Shown: in pieces, positions 26,220 through 34,741 of the stretch | Layout: every line of letters starts with the position of its first letter | Numbering within the stretch: the stretch's first letter is position 1 | NCBI RefSeq assembly: GCF_918378365.1 | Contig: NZ_OU912926.1 | Location: forward strand, 1,798,001 to 1,862,000 | Direction: 5' to 3' | Length of the DNA stretch: 64,000 bases | Origin: Candidatus Nitrotoga arctica | GTDB taxonomy: Bacteria; Pseudomonadota; Gammaproteobacteria; Burkholderiales; Gallionellaceae | Notes under the pieces: generated by a model | Told to the model about the DNA's origin: nothing | The model's database searches: none | Seen by the model: only the letters and a program-made list of their open reading frames with translations | Made by a program: the position numbers and the translations under genes

Positions 26220-27287
26220 ATGACCACTACCCTGTTCACCTCCACCACGCAAGGCAAACTGCAACTGAAGAACCGCATTGTCATGGCACCACTAACGCGT
26301 TCACGCGCCATCGGCAATGTGCCGAACGAACTGATGGAAAAATATTATCGACTGCGTGCCGGAGCCGGACTCATCATTACTGAAGGCACATCGCCATCGC
26401 CGAACGGACTCGGCTATGCGCGGATTCCAGGTATATATAACGATGCACAAGTACAAGGCTGGCGGCGAGTGACGGACGGTGTACATCAGGCAGGTGGCAA
26501 GATATTTATGCAATTGATGCATACTGGGCGGGTTAGTCATCCCGCGAATATGCCAGCCAACGCCAGGGTGCTCGCGCCATCCGCCATTGCCACGCCAGGT
26601 GAAATGTGGACGGACAGCAATGGATTGCAACCGCATCCTGTTCCCATTGCAATGAACGAAGCCGATATTGCTCAGGCTATCGCCGAGTATGCAGCTGCCT
26701 CCAAGCGGGCGATCGAAGCTGGATTCGATGGAGTAGAGTTGCATGGGGCGAATGGCTACTTAATCGATCAATTTCTTAACTCCGCTTCCAATCAGCGCAC
26801 TGACCGCTGGGGCGGCAGTATTGAAAATCGCATTCGCTTCGCCGTAGAAGTTGCCAAAGCTGTCGCCGTGGCTATCGGTGCAGATCACATCGGTATGCGC
26901 ATCTCACCTTATGGTGTATTCAACGGAATGACTCCCGATGCTGAGATGGACGCGTTGTACGAGCGCTTGATCGCCGAATTAAACAGCATCGGCTTGGTTT
27001 ATATCCACATTGTCGATCACAGCTCGATGGGCGCACCGGAAGTTAGCCCAGCGTTGAAGGCAAAGATACGTGCCACGTTCAAAGGAAAATACATTTTGTC
27101 AGGCGGCTATGATTTGACTCGCGCGAACATCGATCTCAATTTGCAACGTGGCGACCTCGTCGCATTCGGCCGCCCATTCATCTCCAATCCCGATCTGGTG
27201 GAAAAACTACGCAATGACAGCCCCTTGGCTTCACCAGACTTCAATACCTTTTATACGCCGGGAGAAAAAGGATACACCGACTATTAA
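26220..27287 (+). CDS. nemA: Old Yellow Enzyme alkene reductase (NemA type)
   Basis: A 355-residue FMN flavoenzyme that reduces activated C=C bonds, N-ethylmaleimide and nitro compounds. The features are NRIVMAPLTRSRA (flavin site with Thr), ELHGANGYLIDQFL (the substrate-binding His-Ala-Asn), RTDRWGGSIENRIRF and LVAFGRPFISNPDL. The start at 26220 has AAGGA 7 bp upstream; the longer frame lacks similarity. It is in the same direction as doxX and probably forms a stress-responsive pair with it. The specific substrate is not known. Confidence 0.95.
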   Translation: MTTTLFTSTTQGKLQLKNRIVMAPLTRSRAIGNVPNELMEKYYRLRAGAGLIITEGTSPSPNGLGYARIPGIYNDAQVQGWRRVTDGVHQAGGKIFMQLMHTGRVSHPANMPANARVLAPSAIATPGEMWTDSNGLQPHPVPIAMNEADIAQAIAEYAAASKRAIEAGFDGVELHGANGYLIDQFLNSASNQRTDRWGGSIENRIRFAVEVAKAVAVAIGADHIGMRISPYGVFNGMTPDAEMDALYERLIAELNSIGLVYIHIVDHSSMGAPEVSPALKAKIRATFKGKYILSGGYDLTRANIDLNLQRGDLVAFGRPFISNPDLVEKLRNDSPLASPDFNTFYTPGEKGYTDY

Positions 27288-27371
27288 TGCAAGCAATGAC
27301 TATGAGGGAGCCATTCTTGCCTTAAGAGTAGCACCAACCTTAAATACTTAAACTTTAGATGCTTTTATTTT

Positions 27372-27405
27372 AAAGAAAAAAGGGTGGCGTCGTCTTTTTT
27401 CCTTT
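27372..27405. terminator. Bidirectional terminator
   Basis: An A-rich arm (AAAGAAAAAAG) and a T-rich arm (CTTTTTTCCTTT) can pair around an 11-base loop, with one mismatch or bulge. The hairpin lies between the convergent ends of the OYE gene and the DGQHR gene. T-rich tracts on both strands fit a shared intrinsic terminator, though the stem is A-T dominated and weak. Confidence 0.45.
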
Positions 27406-27408
27406 ATT

Positions 27409-28851
27409 TTACGCACCTTTCTTATGCCGAATCGGAAGGTCAAGTCGCCAGCGAATCATATCGCCAATGATTGGATATATGTCATTGTGCTTGGCACCAA
27501 AGCGCATGAACCCACCTTGAAATTTACCAATGTCGCGATTAACAGTAATGTCATTCTCTGGCAAATAAAGCGCCAAATCTTCAAAATCGCCACCTTTACG
27601 CTGCTCCTCAGTCATATCAAAATACTGCCACATTGGATTCTGATGCGAAAAATCGACTTCTGTAATGCCATCAAAAATTTGATTGAGGATCACGTCACCA
27701 TTGTCAGGCCTTCGATTACTGAATGCAAAATCATACACAAGCTTCGCGAGAGCTTTAAGAACAACTGGCTGAGCGGCCACGGTCTTTTCACGAGCCTGGG
27801 GCTCTCCGAATCCTGAAATGGCTGTAACGGCTTCCCAAAATCGATAAGCAACCTCTACCTTTGGAGTCACCTCGGGGGGAATTGCGCTTGCAATATTGGT
27901 CTTATTAAGGAATAAGATTGCGTTTACAGCCACCAAATCTTTGCGCGTTACACTCCCGTCATCTGTATGCCAATCAGACTGGTCACGTTCTTGCACTTTG
28001 ACGCCTAGATTGTTGATGATTCGATCCTTGATAAACAGATTTACAGGATTAGAGTTATCGAAACTTAGTGCAATGCTGGTCTCGACTTTCTTACTGAGTC
28101 GATTCAAATCGTGAAAAAGCTGACGCTCTTGATCAATATCAAGCCCGAGATGTACCTCAACCACTATAGTGCAAAAAGTGCGCGCAACCACGAAGCATTC
28201 TTCCCACAACGCCATTTCGTCAGGACTGATTTCTTGAGATGGAGATTGAAATAGGCTGCCCTTTTTGGGATAAGCTCCCTTGGATCTCAGCTCGTCTAGA
28301 AACTGGAATACCATTTCCATTCCCTTTCTACGATGCTGCCCATCAACCACCCATAAAACATGCTTTTGCGAAAGAAAAATTTTAAAAGCGGCGGTCTCAT
28401 GGTCGGTTGTAATCAACCGAATACCTCGAAGGTTCTCACCGCTAGGGCTACACTCTCTGACATTCACAACAAGTGGCTGCAAAGAAAGATATGGTTGTTT
28501 TCCAAGGTTTGTTTGTACTTCAATGAATTTATCGGGAATTGTTTTTTTCTCAATTCCGCGTCGAGTAATCGTAGCCGTCACTAACCCTTTCAATATGTAC
28601 AAAGCCAATTTTTGAGCGTGAGTAATATCAAGTTTACGTTGAGAAATGGCTTCACCATCCCTAATTGGATCATTAGCCACCTCAGACATTTCAAAGAATT
28701 CATGCATGGGGACATGCATTACAAATGTTCTAAAACCGAGGTTGTGCCCAATAAATACTTTCATTGGCTTGTCTGCAGTCCCCCCTTCGTCTATTAAATT
28801 ATCAAGCGATGTTAAAGGCGAAGGTGTTCCTTGAGCATTTGCTGGGTACAT
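27409..28851 (-). CDS. DGQHR-domain protein, DndB-like
   Basis: A 480-residue protein with the DGQHR motif (VVDGQHRRKGMEM, about residues 168-180) that defines the DndB/DpdB-related family, and the second family block HDLNRLSKKVETSIALSFD. DndB regulates DNA phosphorothioation genes, and DpdB belongs to the deazaguanine DNA modification system. No dndA, C, D, E or dpd partners are within the window, so it appears as an orphan. Its own promoter region contains an array of CCWGG sites, suggesting it binds DNA and autoregulates. AGGAG lies 6 bp before the ATG. The gene is AT-rich compared with its neighbours, suggesting transfer. Confidence 0.85.
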   Translation of the reverse strand: MYPANAQGTPSPLTSLDNLIDEGGTADKPMKVFIGHNLGFRTFVMHVPMHEFFEMSEVANDPIRDGEAISQRKLDITHAQKLALYILKGLVTATITRRGIEKKTIPDKFIEVQTNLGKQPYLSLQPLVVNVRECSPSGENLRGIRLITTDHETAAFKIFLSQKHVLWVVDGQHRRKGMEMVFQFLDELRSKGAYPKKGSLFQSPSQEISPDEMALWEECFVVARTFCTIVVEVHLGLDIDQERQLFHDLNRLSKKVETSIALSFDNSNPVNLFIKDRIINNLGVKVQERDQSDWHTDDGSVTRKDLVAVNAILFLNKTNIASAIPPEVTPKVEVAYRFWEAVTAISGFGEPQAREKTVAAQPVVLKALAKLVYDFAFSNRRPDNGDVILNQIFDGITEVDFSHQNPMWQYFDMTEEQRKGGDFEDLALYLPENDITVNRDIGKFQGGFMRFGAKHNDIYPIIGDMIRWRLDLPIRHKKGA

Positions 28852-28860
28852 TTTATATCT

Positions 28861-28955
28861 CCTGGGTTGTTTATGTTAAATTCCAGGGACAACTATAATT
28901 ATAGTCCTGGTTAAAGTCAATATTATTTCCAGGATATATTTAATAATATTCCAGG
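28861..28955 (-). promoter_or_regulatory. Promoter with five phased CCWGG sites
   Basis: In AT-rich DNA before the DGQHR gene, CCWGG occurs five times: 28861 (CCTGG), 28883 (CCAGG), 28906 (CCTGG), 28929 (CCAGG) and 28951 (CCAGG), at steps of 22, 23, 23 and 22 bp, about two helical turns. A sigma-70 promoter reads toward the gene: -35 TTGACT (28915-28920), 17-bp spacer, -10 TATAGT (28892-28897). The 28906 site lies in the spacer, and the first site overlaps the ribosome-binding AGGAG. Sites 28883 and 28906 form an inverted pair around TATAATTATA. This geometry suits cooperative repression; the binding protein is inferred to be the gene product. Confidence 0.75.
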
Positions 28956-29098
28956 GATATCATTAATCAGAAATTATAAATAAATTTCTATGGGGTTACG
29001 TAAAGGCGCTCTCTTTTATCTATCGGAGAGATAGAGCATGGAGTGCTATAACCTTTTTAATCAATCCACAGCTCGTTACCTGAATTCACCTACAAAAG

Positions 29099-30511
29099 TT
29101 ACACCTCAATGTTGTATCCGCCATTTTTAAAAAACTCGAACGTTGCATCGTCGCCACAATGAGCTACATTAAACCTGAACCAAGGTGAAGATTCCTGGTG
29201 CGGTCGGAACATGTTTCCGGGGGCGAGCATGATTCCATCTTTTGCAGCGAGGCTTGCAATTTCAGCCGCATTATTTTGATCATTCAATTTTGCCCAAACG
29301 AACATCCCGCCTTCCGGCTCACAATAAAGTGTAAAGCCAAGATTTTCGAGTTTTGCAATCGTGTTTTGTCGCGCCAGTTGCAATTTTGCTCGAAGCTTAT
29401 CCAAATGCTTTCGATAATGGCCGTCAGTCAAGAGCTGATATATCAGTCGCTCGCTCACTTCCGAAGTGGTAAGACCTGTCAGTAGCTTAACGTCACAGAG
29501 GCTCTCTGCGATTTCTCGGTTACATGCAAAATATCCAACACGCAGACTTGCTGAGACCGATTTCGAGAAGCTGCTTACATAGATCACCCGATTGAGCTGG
29601 TCGAGCGTAGCAAGACGAGTTGCTGTCGCAGGGTGAAAGTCGCCATAGATGTCATCCTCGACCAACATCAAGTCGTATTTTTCGGCCAGCTGAAGCATGC
29701 GATGAGCGACAGGCTGACTAATGCTGGCACCGGTTGGGTTGTGCAAAATCGTATTGGTAAAAAAGAGCTTGGGATGATGTTCTTTGATCAACGCTTCCAT
29801 CGCACAGGTATCAGGGCCATCATGGTTCCAGGGTACCCCGACGATTTTGGCGCCAAATGATTTCAGCCCACCAAAAAGAATGAAATATCCCGGATCATCG
29901 ACTAAAACAGCGTCTCCGGGCCGTATGAAGTAACGCGTTACCAGATCCATCGCATGCGTCACTCCTGTGGTCAGGATGATCTGCGAAGTGTCCGCTACCA
30001 CACCGATATTGGATAACCTTCTTTGAAGTAGATCCCTCAGCGGTAAATAACCACCCGGCGTGCCATAGGCAGTAAGAAACTCTCCATCTTTCAGTGACAA
30101 TGCCCTCAAACTTTTTTTGATGCCTGTTTCTACCATCCATGAGGCTGGAAGCCACCATGCTCCGGGCATCGTCTTGCTGGCACGATCCTTAAGAGAATTC
30201 CTTAACAGCCAAACGACATCTATGACGCTATCGAGTTTGTACGCCGCTTCCGACGAATCTCGTGGTGCCGGACGCGATGAAACATAAAAACCAGAACCTT
30301 GCCTCGAATGCAGATATCCCATTGCCACCAGCTTGTCATATGCCTGGACGACCGTGAAGCGGCTTATCCCATGGTTTTGAGCGAAACTTCGAATCGAAGG
30401 CATGCGCGCGCCCGACCGAATCGCCCTGTCGTCTATCATTTTTTTGACGGCATTGGCGATCTGGTCAATCAGCGGTAAAGGATCATTTGAATCTAAACTT
30501 AACATTGGCAT
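29099..30511 (-). CDS. MocR/PdxR-type GntR-aminotransferase regulator
   Basis: A 470-residue regulator. The N-terminal GntR winged helix (about 10-80) shows SGARMPSIRSFAQNHGISR and VVQAYDKLVAMGYLHSRQGSG; the rest is a fold type I aminotransferase with GDAVLVDDPGY, LVEDDIYGDF and SSFSKSVSASLRVGY, the latter with the PLP-binding Lys. MocR proteins sense PLP or amino compounds and usually act on a divergent target. Here the divergent gene is a membrane protein at 30693. Candidate operator repeats lie in the shared intergenic region. The ligand is unknown. Confidence 0.93.
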   Translation of the reverse strand: MPMLSLDSNDPLPLIDQIANAVKKMIDDRAIRSGARMPSIRSFAQNHGISRFTVVQAYDKLVAMGYLHSRQGSGFYVSSRPAPRDSSEAAYKLDSVIDVVWLLRNSLKDRASKTMPGAWWLPASWMVETGIKKSLRALSLKDGEFLTAYGTPGGYLPLRDLLQRRLSNIGVVADTSQIILTTGVTHAMDLVTRYFIRPGDAVLVDDPGYFILFGGLKSFGAKIVGVPWNHDGPDTCAMEALIKEHHPKLFFTNTILHNPTGASISQPVAHRMLQLAEKYDLMLVEDDIYGDFHPATATRLATLDQLNRVIYVSSFSKSVSASLRVGYFACNREIAESLCDVKLLTGLTTSEVSERLIYQLLTDGHYRKHLDKLRAKLQLARQNTIAKLENLGFTLYCEPEGGMFVWAKLNDQNNAAEIASLAAKDGIMLAPGNMFRPHQESSPWFRFNVAHCGDDATFEFFKNGGYNIEV

Positions 30512-30523
30512 GGTTAATGAACC

Positions 30524-30558
30524 GGTACAGGTGGGTAAAATATAAAAATAACTGTACC
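30524..30558. promoter_or_regulatory. Candidate MocR operator repeats
   Basis: GGTACAG at 30524-30530 and its reverse complement CTGTACC at 30552-30558 flank an A-rich spacer in the gap between the MocR gene and the divergent membrane protein gene. A further CCTGT occurs just downstream. MocR regulators often bind paired half-sites of this kind. The repeat is visible; regulator binding is inferred. Confidence 0.5.
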
Positions 30559-30692
30559 TGTATTGTCAGATTATTGTCCTGTAATGTAAGGGCTGAGAGA
30601 TAGGGATGAGTACAAAACATCTCTCAAACAAGAGGCACCTTGAAAAATTTTAAAAATAAATGTGTAGTTTGACTGAAAAAGGAGTAATAAAA

Positions 30693-31148
30693 ATGAATTC
30701 TCGATATATTAAAGGATTTATTGCTGTGTTGGTTGGCATGGCAATAAACTATTTGGGAGATAAAGCGCTGGGGGTCAATATCGAAATATTTACGGGTATC
30801 TCCACCTTTACTTTTGCCTGGATGATAGATATATTTTTGGTGCCTTTCATCGCGGGGTTGGCGGTGTCCTGGATTTTTGGTCTAGGCGGGAAATGGTTGG
30901 CTTGTTTACCCCCCCTGTTTGTACGCTGCATCAGTTTTGTCTATTTAACCTATTTCGACAATTCTTCTACAGATACAGACCTGTTTTTCCAAGTCCCCCT
31001 CGCCTACTGGGGGCCTTGTCTCATTTTGGTAGTCGAGGCTGCCAATTTTGGAGGAATTATCGGAGAAGTTTGGAAAGGGGTATATCGTCGTCCAAACAAA
31101 GAGAATGGGGAAATAAACATGACTACCCCTACCAAAATAACCACTTAA
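30693..31148 (+). CDS. Four-TM membrane protein of unknown function
   Basis: A 151-residue protein with about four hydrophobic segments (near residues 6-24, 31-50, 55-73 and 100-122) and a short hydrophilic tail (KENGEINMTTPTKITT). I do not recognise a named family. The start at 30693 has AAAGGAG 7 bp upstream. Being divergent from the MocR regulator, with likely operators in between, it is the best candidate target of that regulator. Low GC like its surroundings. Confidence 0.75.
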   Translation: MNSRYIKGFIAVLVGMAINYLGDKALGVNIEIFTGISTFTFAWMIDIFLVPFIAGLAVSWIFGLGGKWLACLPPLFVRCISFVYLTYFDNSSTDTDLFFQVPLAYWGPCLILVVEAANFGGIIGEVWKGVYRRPNKENGEINMTTPTKITT

Positions 31149-31275
31149 TTCTTTGTTTAATTAATTTATTTTAGTATTTATCGGGGCAGCGCGCTGCATA
31201 TAAAAACTACCTTTTTTACTGAAGGTTATCTTAATAGAATGGCTGCCTGTAAGCCATTAGAAAGGATGAATAGCC

Positions 31276-31449
31276 ATGTTGAAATTTCTGCCATATTTTA
31301 TTCTAAGTTCGATTATAGCCATCAATATGAGCGCACTCACAGTCATGCTGCAAATGGATTTAATTAACAATTCAATCACTGCTAAAACCATCTCGTGGAT
31401 ATTAACGGCATGTGCATGGTCTTTGGTGTACGTTTATCGCAACCGATAG
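31276..31449 (+). CDS. Small two-TM membrane protein (57 aa)
   Basis: From ATG 31276 to TAG 31449: MLKFLPYFILSSIIAINMSA and a second hydrophobic stretch (TISWILTACAWSLVYVY) ending in RNR. A good ribosome site (AAAGGAT, 8 bp before the ATG) supports translation. It is too short for normal ORF cut-offs, and I know no family. Same direction as the four-TM gene 127 bp upstream, so it may belong to the same unit. Confidence 0.55.
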   Translation: MLKFLPYFILSSIIAINMSALTVMLQMDLINNSITAKTISWILTACAWSLVYVYRNR

Positions 31450-31627
31450 TGTTGAGCAGAAAATGGCCCAAGATTCCTCTTAAAAATGGGATGCTACCCT
31501 TTTAAGCACGATTGGATATAAGGGTTGTACGCCCCAATCCACGAAAATTTCAGAGTCCCCGGTTTTCTCAGCGTCCCAGCATCTTCTGACCGTCTTGGCG
31601 CAGCGCGCCGTCAGGGCCAATATGCCG

Positions 31628-32530
31628 TTAAAGGGTCTGGCGCGCGCGGTGTGTGTTATCTGCGATGACTCCGGCCACAAACCCAAACAGCGATGGTGGA
31701 AAATCGTGGCCCATTCCCTCGACGATGAGTAGTTCGGCTCCTTTAATATTGGCCGCCGCGTCCTTCCCAGCTTCCGGGGGAACTAGTGGGTCGTCTGACC
31801 CATGCAACACAAGCGTCGGAGCACTTATGTTGGCTAGTCGTGATCTTAAGTCACCGGTTGCTGCGATGGCGGCGATGTGCCGCCAAAACCCGCTTGGGTT
31901 GTATGCTCGTTTGACTTCGGCTAAGGCTTGATCTCGTTGAGCGGATTCGTCAAACGGATAGCCTCGCCCGGCAATCACTTGAGAAAAGGCAACGCAATGT
32001 GCGAGATAGCCCTGTTCGTCTTTCAAAGGATGTGGCGCGGGCGATGTCATCGCCGCCATCACTGCTGGGCTGGCCTGCGGCAGATCACGATTGCCAGTAC
32101 TCGACATAATGCAAACCAGAGATAGAACGCGGTCAGCATGCTCGCTGGCCACCAGTTGTGCGATCATGCCGCCCATTGATCTCCCAACCACGTGCGCTCG
32201 TTTGATCATCAACGAATCGAGAAGTCTTACAGCGTCGTTCGCCATATCGAACAGCGTATAAGGCACATTGGGCGTTTCGCCGCGAGAGACTGCGTCGGCA
32301 ATTGCAGCGAGATCTGGCATCGACGCGCTATCGAAGTGAGTTGAAAGGCCTGCGTCACGATTATCAAAGCGAATCACGCGGTAGCCTTGTTCTACCAATA
32401 TCTGGCAAAACGTTTCGCTCCAACGAATCATCTGCGTACCCAGACCGGAAATCAGCAGAACAGCTTCCGCGTCGTTATTGCCAAAACAATCGTATTCAAT
32501 TTCAATTCCGTTCGCTTTAGTCTTGGGCAT
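31628..32530 (-). CDS. Alpha/beta hydrolase
   Basis: A 300-residue alpha/beta hydrolase. The oxyanion region follows AEAVLLISGLGTQMIRW; the nucleophile elbow is VVGRSMGGMIAQ (Ser about 119), the acid LVLHGSDDPLVPPE, and the catalytic His in VEGMGHDFP. The substrate is not predictable. It is last in the same-strand group behind a MarR regulator, a GIY-YIG protein and DUF2239, with a 148-bp gap before it, so co-transcription is likely but not certain. Confidence 0.88.
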   Translation of the reverse strand: MPKTKANGIEIEYDCFGNNDAEAVLLISGLGTQMIRWSETFCQILVEQGYRVIRFDNRDAGLSTHFDSASMPDLAAIADAVSRGETPNVPYTLFDMANDAVRLLDSLMIKRAHVVGRSMGGMIAQLVASEHADRVLSLVCIMSSTGNRDLPQASPAVMAAMTSPAPHPLKDEQGYLAHCVAFSQVIAGRGYPFDESAQRDQALAEVKRAYNPSGFWRHIAAIAATGDLRSRLANISAPTLVLHGSDDPLVPPEAGKDAAANIKGAELLIVEGMGHDFPPSLFGFVAGVIADNTHRARQTL

Positions 32531-32678
32531 GGCGTGTGGTCTTTAAATGTTCTTGCGTCGTGCGCTTTTTGGGAGCGCTCCGCTATTTCGTTTGGTCGGC
32601 TTCTCTACTGCACAACGGATGCACCACCGGGCTATGCAAGTAGCCACGTACCTAACAAATCGGTGCAGAGACGGTTGC

Positions 32679-33110
32679 TCATGAGAGTGCTAAGGTTGGC
32701 GTGCGTGCAAGCGTTACCATTACTGCGGAAACTGTCGCAACCACAGCAGAGTCGATTGACTCGACAGCTCCGGTGCAAATGCTATCGGCAGTTTCGCGCG
32801 CGGCGTTCACCAGCGCACGCCCGGCCGGGCGAAGCACGGCCTGACGAAATCCATTCGCACCGTCGCGCACCACGAGGCCAATCTTCTCGAGCACGATCAA
32901 CTGACGCAGCACAGCCGATTGAGGCTGACCAATCGGACGCACGAGTTCCGGAATGCTTACCCGACCACCGTCCGCTTGCGCGAGCAAATTCAGCAGCGCA
33001 AAGTCGCTGAAACTGATGCCATGGTATGTGCCCAACTCATCGTCAAGCTTGAGTTGCAGGCTGGCGTGGGCACGATGTAGCGCCAAACAGAAGTCGAGAT
33101 TCGTGTTCAT
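32679..33110 (-). CDS. MarR-family transcriptional regulator
   Basis: A 143-residue regulator with the winged-helix core: DFALLNLLAQADGGRVSIPELVRPIGQPQSAVLRQL, then the wing around GLVVRDGANGFRQAVLRPAGRALVNAA. (Fragments only; the recognition helix is PQSAVLRQLIVLEK.) It overlaps the GIY-YIG gene by 4 bp. Two identical operator-like repeats in the promoter of the first gene of this operon are plausible binding sites, making the operon self-regulated. Its effector is unknown. Confidence 0.88.
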   Translation of the reverse strand: MNTNLDFCLALHRAHASLQLKLDDELGTYHGISFSDFALLNLLAQADGGRVSIPELVRPIGQPQSAVLRQLIVLEKIGLVVRDGANGFRQAVLRPAGRALVNAARETADSICTGAVESIDSAVVATVSAVMVTLARTPTLALS

Positions 33111-33475
33111 CGAGGATCCCTCCTCGGTTCGTCATAGCCGAGTTCGCCGTGACAAGGGATTTCTTGGCGCCACAGGCTAACCAGCATTTCCAATTCCTGT
33201 GCGGCATTGAACGCTGGATCTTCGCTGGGTTTGACCATGTCGAGTACTTCGAAGAGAAAGTTGGTCTCGCCATGTTCGACCCAATCCTGCGCAAGCCTCA
33301 CGTTGCGATGCTGTCCATGCTGCAGTTCAAAACGATGCCGGTTGAGTGTGCCCTGAACGTTCGTACTTCCGGCAACCAACGCCCGGCCCGTGATCTGGTT
33401 ACGGATCGCATATACGCCTGCTCGGGTTTTCGTCTCCAGGTACTGTCGTTTCAGCGTCTTTCTGTTTGTCATCAT
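33107..33475 (-). CDS. GIY-YIG nuclease-family protein
   Basis: A 122-residue protein resembling a GIY-YIG-like family: AGVYAIRNQITGRALVAGSTN replaces the GIY and YIG elements by GVY and VAG, followed by NRHRFELQHGQHRN and a late Glu-containing helix (EDPAFNAAQELEML). The catalytic Arg-like position (NRHRFEL) and Glu are present, so it may be active. ATG at 33475 follows AAAGGATTG; the frame upstream to 33502 has weaker support. It stands between DUF2239 and marR in a cargo operon. Target unknown. Confidence 0.75.
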   Translation of the reverse strand: MMTNRKTLKRQYLETKTRAGVYAIRNQITGRALVAGSTNVQGTLNRHRFELQHGQHRNVRLAQDWVEHGETNFLFEVLDMVKPSEDPAFNAAQELEMLVSLWRQEIPCHGELGYDEPRRDPR

Positions 33476-33524
33476 CAATCCTTTTTGTTCCAAATGAGTC
33501 ACGGTGCAAGCGATGGCACTTCTG

Positions 33525-34136
33525 TCAGCGGAGTGGATAAGCTAGGTACCTGACGTAATCGCGAACGTCGGCCGGCCAAGCTTCGGTCAGTTGGCGGAAC
33601 TTTGCCGCGTCGTTTGCGAACAGCGCGCGCGTGGCCTCTTCAAAGCCAGCCATATCACCAGCCATGACTGACATGAAGTGGTAAGCACATTCACTCGCCC
33701 GGCGTTGCCGGTCTCGGTCCACGTTGGCCCGGCGTGCCTCATCAACCAGTTTCCGTAAAGTCACCGATGCACCGCCTGGCTGTGCAGCCAACCAATCCCA
33801 GTGGCGCGGCAGTAGCGTGACTTCTCGCGCGACAACCCCAAGCTTTGGCCGGCCACGGCCACGTGGCTCACCAGATTCCCCGGAATCGATCAGTGCCGAT
33901 TCGTTTCCTTGAGGCTGGCACCCCTCTGGAGGTAGACGTGCAAACATCTCGGCATCGCTTCCTCGAATGTCGATCTCGACAACTTGACCAGTCTGGTCGC
34001 AGAAGGTCAGCAGCGGACTGGGTGCGCCGGATGCCAGAGCGTGTTTCACAGCCAATGCATTGACCGGCAAGCTGCAAGAGGCGATGCGCTTGTGGCCGTT
34101 GAAGCTGGTGTAGGAAGGCGTAGCGGTATCAATCAC
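33525..34136 (-). CDS. DUF2239 protein
   Basis: A 203-residue protein with the DUF2239 features: YTSFNGHKRIASCSLP at the N-terminus, a Gly/Arg-rich hinge (GRGRPKLGVVAREVTLLPRHW) and WDWLAAQPGGASVTLRKLVDEARR, a region resembling a short DNA-associating helix. The function of the family is unknown. It is the first gene of the operon that continues with GIY-YIG, marR and the hydrolase, and is preceded by a strong promoter with two operator copies. Confidence 0.85.
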   Translation of the reverse strand: MIDTATPSYTSFNGHKRIASCSLPVNALAVKHALASGAPSPLLTFCDQTGQVVEIDIRGSDAEMFARLPPEGCQPQGNESALIDSGESGEPRGRGRPKLGVVAREVTLLPRHWDWLAAQPGGASVTLRKLVDEARRANVDRDRQRRASECAYHFMSVMAGDMAGFEEATRALFANDAAKFRQLTEAWPADVRDYVRYLAYPLR

Positions 34137-34164
34137 GGTGAGATTTGGCTTGAATTGGATGAGC

Positions 34165-34213
34165 CAATAATACCCGGGTTAAATTGCCGCGTCAATAATA
34201 CCCGGGTTAAATT
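34165..34213 (-). promoter_or_regulatory. Sigma-70 promoter overlaid by two identical 21-bp repeats
   Basis: The same 21-bp sequence with core TACCCGGGTTA occurs at 34165-34185 and 34193-34213, offset 28 bp. Toward DUF2239 the promoter is -35 TTGACG (34190-34195), a 17-bp spacer and -10 TATTAT (34167-34172). One copy covers the spacer and -10, the other covers the region just upstream of the -35, so binding to both would block the polymerase. The MarR protein encoded in the operon is the obvious candidate. Confidence 0.7.
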
Positions 34214-34741
34214 TTAGCCATGGTGCTTCTGTGACTGGCGCATCGGTACTGCCATGGGTTGAAATCCCAATCCGGCGAAAGTTGTCAAGCGCTCCAGAAC
34301 CGGCGACTACTCCCAGTCAATCCCCGCCAAAACAGCCTCCAAATCAATCAGATTGCGCTTGTCTCTGAAGGCATAGTGCCCAAGAAAATGCAGGTGCTGC
34401 CACGCCGCCGGTGAAATCCGTCTGAGTAAATCCAATGCCTTGTCGTTCCCCGTTGCCAGACACCGGCCAAGCAGTCCCGACAGCAGCATCGAGTTGTAAG
34501 CGATTACCACATTGGCAATCAGCCGGCCACACTGGTTGCTGATGTCCACGTCCAGGTCGGTACGTCCGGTAAGTTCCTTTTTACCGTTGACCTGGGCGAT
34601 GGTGGAGCGCAGCTGGTGGTAGGACTCAATGCGGTTTTCCGAGCGGTGGACATCACGCTGCAATTGAGGGTCGCGCAAGTAGCGCAGCGTGTAGATCGTG
34701 CGGATCAGCTTGTCATAATCGAAAAGGGCCTTAGAGCCTGT

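Noticed and set aside
31450..31627. Transposon-end-like sequence after the alpha/beta hydrolase, with an open frame on the minus strand
   Set aside because: It seems repetitive in character, but no inverted repeat, target duplication or known transposase motif could be shown.
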